From Proteus columbae (lineage in GTDB: Bacteria; Pseudomonadota; Gammaproteobacteria; Enterobacterales; Enterobacteriaceae): a DNA stretch of 64,000 bases. The notes under the pieces are model-generated. The model ran no database searches, was not told the origin of the DNA, and was given only the letters and a program-made list of their open reading frames with translations. Within the stretch, counting starts at the first letter, position 1. Every line of letters starts with the position of its first letter. The position numbers and the translations under genes are program-made. The stretch spans positions 3,348,001 to 3,412,000 of the forward strand of contig NZ_CP043925.1 in NCBI RefSeq assembly GCF_009914335.1, given 5' to 3'. Below, in pieces: positions 24,682-33,914 of the stretch.

Positions 24682-24727
24682 GAAGGAGTCACCCCCAACT
24701 GGGGAAAACTCCCCCAGTTGGGTGGTG
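24682..24727 (-). ncRNA. radC-motif-like leader at the head of the ssb operon
   Basis: The mRNA strand reads CCACCCAACTGGGGGAGTTTTCCCCAGTTGGGGG (stem 24693-24722), the longest uninterrupted stem of the set, followed by TGACTCCTTC and the gene's ribosome-site region. This is probably the first leader on the operon transcript. Confidence 0.7.
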
Positions 24728-25025
24728 AAAAGGCGAACCGTAAGGAACGCATGGTTGAGCATGTAAAAACATGCAGGCTATTTGTTTAAGGAGGCTAGCT
24801 ACCTCTTAGTACCACTGAGAAAACTCAGCAGCGGGCTTCCTTTGAGCTCATGCTCTCAGGCGCAGATATCACTGAAACAGATCAGCAATATTTGATAGTC
24901 AGTGTAACCGTCTTATCCAGACAGGATAGTCAGAAAGATGCTCAATTCTTCCACCTAGCTGAAAGGTCATTACCTCACAGAGGATTAGGCTAGGGACTGA
25001 TTATTGTCATATCAGGAGCAAACTT
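24728..25025. promoter_or_regulatory. Divergent promoter region between the ssb operon and the AcaB-like gene
   Basis: About 300 bases without a gene. It must hold the promoters for the leftward ssb-to-Toprim cluster and the rightward gene at 25026. It contains several short inverted repeats (for example GCATG...CATGC near 24750-24772 and CCACTGAGAAAACTCAG near 24812-24830). I cannot place a SetCD site with confidence, although one is expected from SXT biology. Confidence 0.45.
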
Positions 25026-25628
25026 ATGGCCCAAGAAAAACCCAATTACTCAAAACCCATCTTTGAACAATCATTCACAATTAACAGCTTACAGGCGCAA
25101 CGTGTCGTTGACCGTGTTTTTAGACGGACGGTCAGTGCGCTTTACGGAATCGATGTCATCCTACGCATCATTGGCGATGAGACCGAAATTGATGAAGTGG
25201 AACAGATCATTAGCCAGTTGATCGGGGATTGCGCTAAGGCGGTAGACAACGAACAAGCTCGTTTGGACAAACTGATGGAGTCCAACGGCATCGATGAAGT
25301 ACCTGACTACACCGACCCGATTACCTTCAACGCCAAAATCAGCTCGCCTCAGGTTGGCCAGTTTGTTGGCTTAGTTCGCAAACTCGATGCATTGATGATC
25401 TCAATGGACACCCTCTGGTTATCTAGCGTGCTTAGTAACAAGCAACGTGTTGATGGCAACTACGCATGGCAACAGCGCATCATCAAACTGGCTCGACGCA
25501 TAATTGATATCGAAATTCGAGCACGAAAATCAGCCCAAGCTAAGGGTAAAGAAGCAGAAGTTGAGCAAGCGGTGCCTTCAAACGATGACGATATCACTGA
25601 AGAGGAAACGGATAACCCCGCCAACTAG
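25026..25628 (+). CDS. AcaB/PFL_4669-like ICE protein (S063-like position)
   Basis: Conserved conjugative-element protein of 200 residues, soluble and helical, with the signature MDTLWLSSVLSNKQR followed by YAWQQRIIKLARRI, as in the PFL_4669/DUF1845 family that includes the IncC regulator AcaB. It may therefore be a DNA-binding regulator, but no experimental role is implied by sequence alone. It is transcribed against its neighbours and marks the border of the traN-proximal hotspot. ATG 25026 follows CAGGAGCAAACTT. Confidence 0.75.
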   Translation: MAQEKPNYSKPIFEQSFTINSLQAQRVVDRVFRRTVSALYGIDVILRIIGDETEIDEVEQIISQLIGDCAKAVDNEQARLDKLMESNGIDEVPDYTDPITFNAKISSPQVGQFVGLVRKLDALMISMDTLWLSSVLSNKQRVDGNYAWQQRIIKLARRIIDIEIRARKSAQAKGKEAEVEQAVPSNDDDITEEETDNPAN

Positions 25629-25649
25629 CCAGCTAGGCTCCCATCACAC

Positions 25650-25668
25650 AGCCCCTCTCGAAGGGGCT
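25650..25668 (+). terminator. Stem-loop after the AcaB-like gene
   Basis: AGCCCCTCTCGAAGGGGCT forms a perfect stem over a TCTCGA-type loop, 22 bases past the stop. The following ATTGAAATTT is only moderately T-rich. It likely separates this gene from the convergent defence operon. Confidence 0.6.
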
Positions 25669-25794
25669 ATTGAAATTTAGTGTTGTGGATTTTGAAACAC
25701 AGTTTTGGACATAAATGAGTCGCGGTTTCGCCTAATTAGCAGTTAACAATTTAGCAACGGTATCACAAAAAACCAAATGGGGTGGCCAAATTCA

Positions 25795-27699
25795 CTATGA
25801 CACTACACTTGGTGGAATCACATACTCCTGAACACCAGCGGCTTCCAACAATGCATAGAAGTCTGCGACATTCGCTCTTTGTCCTCTTTGCTGACAATAG
25901 GAAAATATTGCCCTTTGTTTTGCACGAGACAGTGCTACAAAAAATGTCGATAACCCTTCGGAATCGCCAGGTCGATAGGACCACCAAGCATTATCATCGA
26001 TCCCCATGAAAATAGTTGTATCGAATTCCAGTCCCTTGCTTTTATGGATAGTCATCAGAGGAATCTGATTTGTACCTTCAAATTCTTCCAGGAAATTTTC
26101 CCAGGAACTCTGGGTATCAACACAGTTTGTAAAAAACTCTTCAAGCGCTGTCAGGTTAATTTCAAGCAGATCTCCAGTAGCATAACGAGCAAATGTTTTC
26201 CGAAGATCATTCAAATCAATAAAGGTAATAATTCGTTCAAAAACGAGACGAGCATTGTCTGGTGTAAGCGATTGTCGCATCAACTCCTTGAGTTCAGAAA
26301 TAAATAATGCTAATCGGCGTTCAACCTGTCTCAGTGCTTTGTCATCTTCTGGCGTTGTGTTACGAAGCAGCTGTACATCTGCTGATAATTGATTCCAAAC
26401 TTGCGCATTTCGATGCCCAAGTCCCAGCCTTAGAAGATTAGTAAACAAAATAGTCAGCTCCTCAGCAAGTAAATCCTGAAGAGTAGTTTTACCTATTTTT
26501 ACGCTTTCATTTCTCAAGCGAAGCCCGTACTGAGTTAAATATGAAGACAGCTGCTCTTCGTAATCCTCAGGTCTTTGACGCACCAGAACGGAATAGTCCC
26601 TTGGATTCAATGATCTGCTTCGCATGTCACTCGCAATCCACTGCGCCAAGTAATTGGCCTCATGATCTACGTTACGACTAAAACAAATCCAAGCTGCATC
26701 ACCAGAGACCTGACTGTGGTTACTTGTTTGAACCTCTCTAACCTCATGGTCAATAGCTTGTGCAATAACATGTTGTATCCTGACCAGTTCAGGAGAAGAG
26801 CGGTGATTAAGCAACAGCGGATATCGTTGTGCCGAAAAATCGGCCTCAAACTGATGAAACGCATCACCTCGGGCTCCTGCCCAACCCATGATCCTCTGCT
26901 TATAATCCCCCACAACCGTTACAGTTGTTTCACTATAACCGAAGGCTGACAACAGGAAATCATATTGACCATAAGTCGTATCTTGGAATTCATCCACAAA
27001 GACATATGGATACGTTGCTCTCAGAGCTCGCCGCACATGGTCATTGGTACGAATTATATATTCAGCCAGCCGATTTATTGTCATAAATGTCAGCTGTGAT
27101 GGCTCTTCATCTCCGCAACTTACTTGTTCGGATAACCAATTATCATAAAGAGTCCGTTCCCCTATGTCGTGCGAAGCTAAACCAAGTCTCCTTGAGCCAA
27201 CAAATGTAGACTCAAAAGTTATTGGGTTTATTCTGGCTATAGCATTCAACAATCCAGAGATATGACTATTTTTTTGCCGCTCTCTACCTAAAAAACAAGT
27301 TATCTGCTGGCGAGTTGCAAAAGTGACATCATATGGTTTTGTTGGTCTCCATTGTGGTGGCAACGCCATACGAAAACGGTCAACTATATTTTTAGAAAAA
27401 GCGTCGAAAGTCATCGAAACAAATCGCCTACCTAGCTCTTCTGGACACCGTTTTTCCACCCTATCTGCGAGAATTTTTGCAGCGTCGGTCTTGAATGATA
27501 TGGCTAGAATTTTCTTGTTTGGTGGGCATAGGCCTGTCTCAAGTAGATATGCAGCCTTTTGCGCTAAAAACTCTGTCTTTCCCGCTCCAGGTCCAGCTAT
27601 GACGCTTATGGATTCTCTTCGCCTTAGTGCTTGCCATGCATTTGGCTCAAGATCATCGATACCCTGGGGCTGCCAGTGCTCAGATTGAATAAACTTCAC
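25795..27699 (-). CDS. UvrD/PcrA-like superfamily 1 helicase, Gabija GajB-like
   Basis: SF1A helicase of 634 residues. Motif I is GPGAGKT (36-42); motif II is VFVDEFQDTTYGQ; motif III is VGDYKQRIMGWAGA; the C-terminal motifs are IHKSKGLEFD and VALSRAKQR. It follows the OLD-nuclease gene by eight bases with a GTG start after GGGGGA, so the two are one operon. An OLD nuclease plus a UvrD-like helicase is the composition of Gabija, a phage-defence system. At 634 residues it is longer than the usual GajB (about 500), so it may be a divergent subtype. Confidence 0.82.
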   Translation of the reverse strand: MKFIQSEHWQPQGIDDLEPNAWQALRRRESISVIAGPGAGKTEFLAQKAAYLLETGLCPPNKKILAISFKTDAAKILADRVEKRCPEELGRRFVSMTFDAFSKNIVDRFRMALPPQWRPTKPYDVTFATRQQITCFLGRERQKNSHISGLLNAIARINPITFESTFVGSRRLGLASHDIGERTLYDNWLSEQVSCGDEEPSQLTFMTINRLAEYIIRTNDHVRRALRATYPYVFVDEFQDTTYGQYDFLLSAFGYSETTVTVVGDYKQRIMGWAGARGDAFHQFEADFSAQRYPLLLNHRSSPELVRIQHVIAQAIDHEVREVQTSNHSQVSGDAAWICFSRNVDHEANYLAQWIASDMRSRSLNPRDYSVLVRQRPEDYEEQLSSYLTQYGLRLRNESVKIGKTTLQDLLAEELTILFTNLLRLGLGHRNAQVWNQLSADVQLLRNTTPEDDKALRQVERRLALFISELKELMRQSLTPDNARLVFERIITFIDLNDLRKTFARYATGDLLEINLTALEEFFTNCVDTQSSWENFLEEFEGTNQIPLMTIHKSKGLEFDTTIFMGIDDNAWWSYRPGDSEGLSTFFVALSRAKQRAIFSYCQQRGQRANVADFYALLEAAGVQEYVIPPSVVS

Positions 27700-27707
27700 T
27701 TTCCCCC

Positions 27708-29660
27708 CTATCTCTGAAGGGCTGCGTGAATAGACTGAACCAAAGACCGCAATTCTTCTGGCGCGTTCTGAGCCAACTGAACTGACGGAATAGATCCAAG
27801 CACTCGGATGTGCGTGCTAGGCTTACCTCTTCCTAAAAACAGGTACCTGTACCAGCGCAAATTTTGCAGATCATCTGCATAAAATTCAGGACTTCCCTCG
27901 TCCCCCATAACTGCATTCCCAGGCTCACCACGATTAGATGGCCCGTTAGAACTTTCGTCTGGAGCAACGCAATATTGGTCAGGAAATGCCTTCAACATCG
28001 AATAATCAATATCTAATGGGCTTGAGAAGTAAACAGCATAGTGCCTGAGTGCGTTAACCCAAGAGCTAATGCTAGTCCAATCAGCAGCAGACCCGGTATC
28101 AAATGCAGCAAGATTATGCTGGTATCCTAACGGGTTGAGGTATTGCCCAAATATCTCACTTGGTTCTACCCCATACTCTATCAACTTGGAGACTGCGTTC
28201 TTAATCCTACCCCAGCCACCGCCGTGCCGCCCCCAATCCAGATCGAGTAATGTAATAAAAGGAATCTGTAAATCTGTTAGTAGACGCCACATGTGGTTTA
28301 CATGGCGGCCCCCTAATGGAACCATGGCAACAAAAGACTTATCAATTGGTATTCCCATCGCTTCTGATATGGCAGGAAGAATTACCTCTTCTGAAGCCCC
28401 CTCCCCGAGAACCACGACCTTAGCAAAATACAATTCTGGATAGGCTCTCACCGCCTGCTGAATATACTTTGCAGCTTCATTCTCTTCATCGGGTAAAGTA
28501 AGTTGACGAACAACAGTGGTGTTTGATTCTGTTGCTAGCCTGAAGTGTCTTACTTGCTTTGGTTGGATCCTGGCGAGAATACTCGGCGAATGGCTAGATA
28601 GTACTGCTTGAGCTCTTAAGCCATGCACTAGGCTGCTGATCTGGCTAATAATTCGAGATAGATAGTATGGGGCTAGGTTATTCTCCGGCTCCTCAAGTGC
28701 CAAAATAGTCAATGAGGGCAAGGGCAAGTCTGCACCCAGAAAATCTTCACTCTCTGGTTGGGCTAAGATCTCGGTTTCAACATCAAGAGTGGCTGAAGTC
28801 ATGGCGATGTGAAACAACGAACTTTGGCCATCACTTAGCTCATCAATGCTCCGATCGCGACCACTTTCATCAGGGTGCAGCAGTACCTCTACCTTACGAA
28901 CAAATTCTTCAAAACGTAGGTCGACCGGACGAAACTTCGGTGTACTATCAGTTCCAGCAGAATGCAGCTCCTGCCAGCGGCCTGTGAGCTTTTCAGTAAC
29001 GATACTAATCGCATTTTCACCCTCAAAGGATTCATTCAGCTCTGTAGCCTTTTGAGTAAAAGATGACCGTACTTGTTCTGACCAGTTAATAGCTTTCCAA
29101 AGCCGACCTTTCAGAAAGGCTGATACCTGGGAAGCTGCACATCGTGTGGCAGGTACGTAAATTAATTGGATTCGAGAACGATCCGCTGGGCGCACATTGT
29201 GAAAATCAGCATCTTCTGGCTCACCCCAGGTTGTAACCGCGCGGAACTGGCTCGTGATGTACCCATCTATTGAACCATCATCTTCCCATTGTGCGTCCAA
29301 ACGCAAACGGCATTTCAGCTTGCCCCCCTCATCAGTCACGCTCATATGGTGAAAGAAGTCTGGTATCACGGAGTGGTCTCCGTCTTCATCATCCAGTTCA
29401 GGAAAGGCGACAATGGCTTCAAGCGTTAGAGTCCGCTTACTGGGGCTATCTTCTTCAGAAGAGGGAATGTGAAAATCCTGACGGCGAATCGTCCGTTGTT
29501 CATTTGAGATGCCAAACATGCGCTGTAAGGCCTGCATCAAGACCGTTTTCCCAGCACCATTTGCTCCAACCAAGGTGGTTAGATCCGGATCGACAGCTAT
29601 GCTCTGGACCTCTGGTCCGAAGCTTCTAAAGTTCTGTAGTTTTATCCTCTCGATATGCAC
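27708..29660 (-). CDS. OLD-family ATPase/Toprim nuclease, Gabija GajA-like
   Basis: ATP-binding endonuclease of 650 residues. The N-terminal ABC-type ATPase has Walker A GANGAGKT (32-39), a signature-like ELSDGQSSLFH near 275 and Walker B LTILALEEPENNL near 317. The C-terminal Toprim nuclease has VVLGEGASEE near 415 and the LLDLDWGR acidic pair near 475. GTG 29660 is the likely start (GAGAGGATCTGCT upstream). In Gabija the nuclease nicks DNA when nucleotide pools fall during infection. The hotspot location supports a cargo defence role. Confidence 0.82.
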   Translation of the reverse strand: MHIERIKLQNFRSFGPEVQSIAVDPDLTTLVGANGAGKTVLMQALQRMFGISNEQRTIRRQDFHIPSSEEDSPSKRTLTLEAIVAFPELDDEDGDHSVIPDFFHHMSVTDEGGKLKCRLRLDAQWEDDGSIDGYITSQFRAVTTWGEPEDADFHNVRPADRSRIQLIYVPATRCAASQVSAFLKGRLWKAINWSEQVRSSFTQKATELNESFEGENAISIVTEKLTGRWQELHSAGTDSTPKFRPVDLRFEEFVRKVEVLLHPDESGRDRSIDELSDGQSSLFHIAMTSATLDVETEILAQPESEDFLGADLPLPSLTILALEEPENNLAPYYLSRIISQISSLVHGLRAQAVLSSHSPSILARIQPKQVRHFRLATESNTTVVRQLTLPDEENEAAKYIQQAVRAYPELYFAKVVVLGEGASEEVILPAISEAMGIPIDKSFVAMVPLGGRHVNHMWRLLTDLQIPFITLLDLDWGRHGGGWGRIKNAVSKLIEYGVEPSEIFGQYLNPLGYQHNLAAFDTGSAADWTSISSWVNALRHYAVYFSSPLDIDYSMLKAFPDQYCVAPDESSNGPSNRGEPGNAVMGDEGSPEFYADDLQNLRWYRYLFLGRGKPSTHIRVLGSIPSVQLAQNAPEELRSLVQSIHAALQR

Positions 29661-30140
29661 AGCAGATCCTCTCTCCTAAATACCCATATATTAGATGGGG
29701 TTTCTATTGCAAACTTTCAACTGACAAAGCACGGCCATGTGATCGCATATGGGGTACTGGATCAAATACGTCCACCTAACCTAGGGAAGACTATAATGAA
29801 AGCAACGTTGAAGTCGCTTCTAAGCAGTGTTATCAGGTGAGTTATGTCCCTGACAGCTGTTTGCAAACTTTATGAGAATCATCTTCAGATATCGAAGCAC
29901 TGACATCGTATGCCAAGCCATCACACTAGCTCTCTCCTAATGGCTTTATCTACAATTGGCGGCATCAACGCTTCTAGCTCAAATGAAGCGAACATGGGCA
30001 CCATATTCTTCTCACCAAATATTAGAAAAAGTAAGGCAGACTGCCTAACGCTGTTTGAGAGGTTATGCCTTGCTGGCACGGAATGGGGCAAAAGCGCGTT
30101 AGCTGAAATATGTTCGATCTGTGATCACAAAGTGCAAAAA
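29661..30140. promoter_or_regulatory. Gap upstream of the Gabija-like operon
   Basis: About 480 bases without a supported gene. It should carry the promoter of the leftward OLD/helicase operon. A frame for about 80 residues on the plus strand (29910-30152) runs into the traN terminator stem, lacks a ribosome site and has no recognisable domain, so I do not call it. Confidence 0.4.
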
Positions 30141-30178
30141 TGGTTACTTTAAAGCGGAAAAACACATTAAAGTAACCA
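30134..30178 (-). terminator. Terminator downstream of traN
   Basis: TGGTTACTTTAA (30141-30152) pairs perfectly over 12 bp with TTAAAGTAACCA (30167-30178). On the minus strand the stem is followed by TTTTTG. It lies about 40 bases past the traN stop and marks the edge of the hotspot. Confidence 0.8.
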
Positions 30179-30219
30179 ATATGGAACATTATTGGCGCAG
30201 CTATTTTAGAAGGACGTGC

Positions 30220-33200
30220 TCAATTATTCCCCGAAATTTCTTCCGTCGCATCCTGACGCAGTTTCTGTGCATCCATTCCGTTTAGCCTTTCAATAGCTCT
30301 GTCTGCGGCACTCTGACGGTTTCCATCCACGTTTAGCGTACTTCCTGAGCCAGTGAGTCTTTCCAGATCCAGTGACGGTACTTCGGGTAGGTTGCCCGTG
30401 ATCGACAAGATACCTATCCATTCATCGAGATTGACTTGGCTCCAATCTACCTGGTTTAACTGACTCGCGGTCAAACCTTCACAGTTTGGTGACTTCGCAC
30501 TGCCCCAGCCAAGGCCCAATTGAGGACGTACTTGTTCTTGAATGATCCGTGAAAGCGGCGAAGTAAAGCAGCAATATGACTGCCGTTTCTCAACACAGGC
30601 ACCCAAGAACTTAGACTTGCAGTAAGAGCCTACATAATGGCAACTCTTCAATACCCGCTTAGCGTTCATTTCAAACTCACTCTGCTCACATTTCCAGATA
30701 AGCTGAATGAGGATCATGGTGACTGAATAAATCATGTAGGCCGTCATAACCGTACTCAGAACCGCGCCCGCAGCGCCACCCAGCGCAAAGTTACCACCCG
30801 ATACAACACCATCGGCTCCAACCGCGCCACCAACGTTACTAAACAGTGCCGATTGCGCCCCCGAACCAAAGGTAGAGCCTACCCACTCAGCCGTTTTGTT
30901 GGTCAACACCTGCATAAAGCCAGTCGCAGCTTGCTCCGCTCCCGCGCCAGCAGTCGTTGATGGCCCAGCCCCCATGAGAGAGTCCCATGCAGACACAAAA
31001 GGCTCTTTAACCGCACTCCAGGTACTCGTGATCGGTTCCCTAAGCGTATTCCACGAACCATAGATTGCAGAAGACGGATTCATGGCCATGACTGCCGTAT
31101 CAAGCTTGTTAACCGCCACTATCATCGTGATGTAGTCCGATAACGACACGCCACTTGGCTTTTCACAGCAATCCACTATGCCACCAACGGCTTTTTTGCA
31201 CTGGCCAGCATTACCTTTAAAGACCGTACACTCGACGTTATCTTGGCCATCAGCTCCCGTGCATGACATATCATTGGTCATAAACTGCGCAGCATTGAGC
31301 ATCGCAGCGGCCTCTGCAAAGTTAGCCTGCTTGATTGACTCTGGCTCTAAACAATCAGTGCCCATACAGCGAACTGGCCCCTCACAGTTGTATTGAGTTT
31401 CCATTCGTGCATTTTGCACTTCAACGCTTTGTCCGCAGTCATACACCAAACTTTGGATATAACAGAAGCCTTCATGACCAGCCCCGCCTTCAGTGCATTC
31501 GGTTCTGACATACTGGCAGGCAGGGTTTTGCTCTAGCGCGGCACACGTATTGGTGGTCGTGTTTTGTCCGTTATTGACGATGGTTTGTGTATTACCATTG
31601 GCATCTACCCAGCTATCTGAGCTGCCCATGTTGAACTCTGGATGAGCAGTCGAAGCATTGTAGGTTGCTCTTGCCCTCCAGCATGAGAGCCCCAGTCCAT
31701 CAGAACTGCCGCGACTGGTTAAATGAGCAGGAGACGAAACTACCGCCGGATAAAGGCTTCCAAGATTGGCCAACTCGCCACTACCAACCGTTAACCCGTC
31801 GATTCGTTTTGTGCCCGTATCCAAACACTGCCACTGCACCGCAGTGAACTGATCTGTTTGCATCAAGCATTGGTCTATGCCGGGATCACTTGATTGATGA
31901 ACAATGTCCTGTTCTAAGTACTTGCCGGAGAAGGTCAATGAAGCTCTCAGTTTCGCAGGCGCCAAACACTTCTGAACTTCTCGGCTGCAAGTATCGAAAT
32001 CGACTTTGTTCCAGCCGGACTCACATCTGGAACGCGTGACTTCCTGCGGTTCATGCCACGAAATAATCGACCCATTAACGACCTTGCACAATGAGCCAAC
32101 CAAGGTTCCTTTTGGACAGGTCATTTCAGGGTATTTAATGGACGGTTTCGTCTCAGTCACCGTTTCCTTATTGCCCGTCAGTGAGAGTGTCGTTTTCCAA
32201 CCATTTGCCTTGGATGGCGACTCGGTGATTTTTATCTCAGTATTTTGATTATCAAACACTCTCAGCGTCGCGTTTCCAGTTTGCATAGTGCTGCTGTGCT
32301 GTGGAACAAAGCTGAGCGTTTCAGAGCTAAAGCAACCACGCTCAATGGACCAGCTTTGTTGATGGGTTTCAGCGGATACACGTCGCTCTAACTGACACTC
32401 AGTAAGCGTGCTGATCTTCTCGCACACCTGGTAATCCGGTACATGCTTGGTTTCAGTAAATGGCGTAATCGTCTGAGTAGGCTCACAGGCCTCAAAACTA
32501 CTCGGCATAAGATTGGATACCACGCACTTTGGATCGCTGGTTTGTAATCCACAGTCATAGGTATCGGTAAAACGAATGCATTCACCTTTATCATTGGTCT
32601 CGGCACATTCTGACGACATGAATCCACAGGAAGGATTCGCTTCAAGCACTTGGCAGGCCTGATTTTCAATCCCCTTATAGCTTTCATCATCCACACTGAC
32701 TTGTACACGCCGACACAAAGGCGATATGCCAGCCACTGGGCTTGGGGCAAAGTAGGATTCACAAACTGAAACACCATTGACCACCGTACATCCGTTGGTT
32801 GAAGACGGCTGATCCGTGCATTGAATGCTGTAGTCTGAAAACTTCGTCGGGATATCCGCTGCTTGTTCGATACAGGACTGTGGTGACCAACTATCATTCA
32901 TCACCACCTTGGTTGGATCAAAGCGCACCTTGATGCGTGCATAGCCCTCACCACTACCCGTAACCGATACGCGAATTTTTACCGGCACTTCTAAACCGGG
33001 CTCTACCGCTTTTAGCTTGGCGGTGAGGTCAGTATTAGGATTGCGTTCCCAACTGGTACTGAGCTCGCAGCGACCTGCCGTTTCTGGTGGAAAGTTATTG
33101 TTCGGCCCAGACCAGACTTTCTGATCGCCAAGCCACACTTGCATGTAGTCATCCCATTTTGCGTACTCAAGTACGGCTGAGGTAATCGCATCGGGATTCA

Positions 33201-33912
33201 CAACTTTGAGTGTGATGGCCTGTTCAAATACTTTACAGTTGCCACTCCAGTAGTCGTCTCCCATACGACCAATCCAAACTTCAAGGCATCCCTCACCACA
33301 AGAGCGAAGGTTCATCGGCCCTGAAACATGCTCAATAATGCCTGCTTTGTAATCGTGAGTAATAGTGCAGCTATTAACCGCTGTATTGAGCCTGTCGCAT
33401 TGCTGGTAATTTGGGCTACCTTCACCTTGAGACTCACAGCCTGGGAAGCTTTGTGTTAATAGATTTGGGTCAGTTTGAACCGCATCGGTTAATGCCCAAA
33501 GCGGATCATTGACCATATCTGGCCGCGACCTGTCTTTGATTTGCTGTAGCGAACGAAATGCTTCACCCGTAGCGCCACTTTCGGATGCCAAGCTCTCTTG
33601 GCGCTGCGTCCCCAATTGATTCATACTGGCATCAGAGCCATAAACGCCCGTTAAGACATCCAATGAGCCCTGATCCATACCGGGGAAAAGCTCTTGCAAG
33701 TTAATCGTCTCATTACCACTGCCATTCGGCACCGACAATGTATTGCCATTGAGTGCGGGCATCGTCCAGTTTTGCAGCAATTGCTTACCTTCTTGTTGTC
33801 CGCTTAAGCCGGATTGGCGCTGCACATCAGCGGCGACACCATGTAGGGGCAAGCACGCCATAGTGATAGATAAAATACCCGCTAACACTCGGGTAAAAAG
33901 TGTTGGTTTCAT
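30220..33912 (-). CDS. traN: TraN, mating-pair stabilisation protein
   Basis: Large outer-membrane, cysteine-rich adhesin that stabilises donor-recipient contact. It has 1230 residues with a signal peptide ending HGVAA-D (residues 1-28). Dozens of cysteines are spread through the body (for example CGEGCLEVW, CGFMSSEC, CIRFTDTYDCG) and the C-terminal domain has CCFTSPLSRIIQEQ, a TraN/TrbC-type hallmark. It is longer than F TraN (about 600), as is usual for this family. It is last in the dsbC-to-traN operon, and ATG follows GGGAGGTTAACC. Confidence 0.94.
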   Translation of the reverse strand: MKPTLFTRVLAGILSITMACLPLHGVAADVQRQSGLSGQQEGKQLLQNWTMPALNGNTLSVPNGSGNETINLQELFPGMDQGSLDVLTGVYGSDASMNQLGTQRQESLASESGATGEAFRSLQQIKDRSRPDMVNDPLWALTDAVQTDPNLLTQSFPGCESQGEGSPNYQQCDRLNTAVNSCTITHDYKAGIIEHVSGPMNLRSCGEGCLEVWIGRMGDDYWSGNCKVFEQAITLKVVNPDAITSAVLEYAKWDDYMQVWLGDQKVWSGPNNNFPPETAGRCELSTSWERNPNTDLTAKLKAVEPGLEVPVKIRVSVTGSGEGYARIKVRFDPTKVVMNDSWSPQSCIEQAADIPTKFSDYSIQCTDQPSSTNGCTVVNGVSVCESYFAPSPVAGISPLCRRVQVSVDDESYKGIENQACQVLEANPSCGFMSSECAETNDKGECIRFTDTYDCGLQTSDPKCVVSNLMPSSFEACEPTQTITPFTETKHVPDYQVCEKISTLTECQLERRVSAETHQQSWSIERGCFSSETLSFVPQHSSTMQTGNATLRVFDNQNTEIKITESPSKANGWKTTLSLTGNKETVTETKPSIKYPEMTCPKGTLVGSLCKVVNGSIISWHEPQEVTRSRCESGWNKVDFDTCSREVQKCLAPAKLRASLTFSGKYLEQDIVHQSSDPGIDQCLMQTDQFTAVQWQCLDTGTKRIDGLTVGSGELANLGSLYPAVVSSPAHLTSRGSSDGLGLSCWRARATYNASTAHPEFNMGSSDSWVDANGNTQTIVNNGQNTTTNTCAALEQNPACQYVRTECTEGGAGHEGFCYIQSLVYDCGQSVEVQNARMETQYNCEGPVRCMGTDCLEPESIKQANFAEAAAMLNAAQFMTNDMSCTGADGQDNVECTVFKGNAGQCKKAVGGIVDCCEKPSGVSLSDYITMIVAVNKLDTAVMAMNPSSAIYGSWNTLREPITSTWSAVKEPFVSAWDSLMGAGPSTTAGAGAEQAATGFMQVLTNKTAEWVGSTFGSGAQSALFSNVGGAVGADGVVSGGNFALGGAAGAVLSTVMTAYMIYSVTMILIQLIWKCEQSEFEMNAKRVLKSCHYVGSYCKSKFLGACVEKRQSYCCFTSPLSRIIQEQVRPQLGLGWGSAKSPNCEGLTASQLNQVDWSQVNLDEWIGILSITGNLPEVPSLDLERLTGSGSTLNVDGNRQSAADRAIERLNGMDAQKLRQDATEEISGNN

Positions 33913-33914
33913 GG

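Noticed and set aside
16398..24727. CRISPR array or simple tandem repeat explaining the recurring GGG/CCC motifs
   Set aside because: The copies are spread one per gene, differ in primary sequence, and keep only pairing, which fits a structured leader rather than a repeat array.
24728..25025. Looking for oriT in the divergent gap near ssb because of its inverted repeats
   Set aside because: In SXT/R391 elements oriT is near mobI/s003, which is outside this window; the repeats here are short and unremarkable.
29910..30152. Plus-strand open frame of 80 residues between traN and the Gabija-like operon
   Set aside because: No ribosome site, no recognisable domain, and its 3' end runs into the traN terminator stem.
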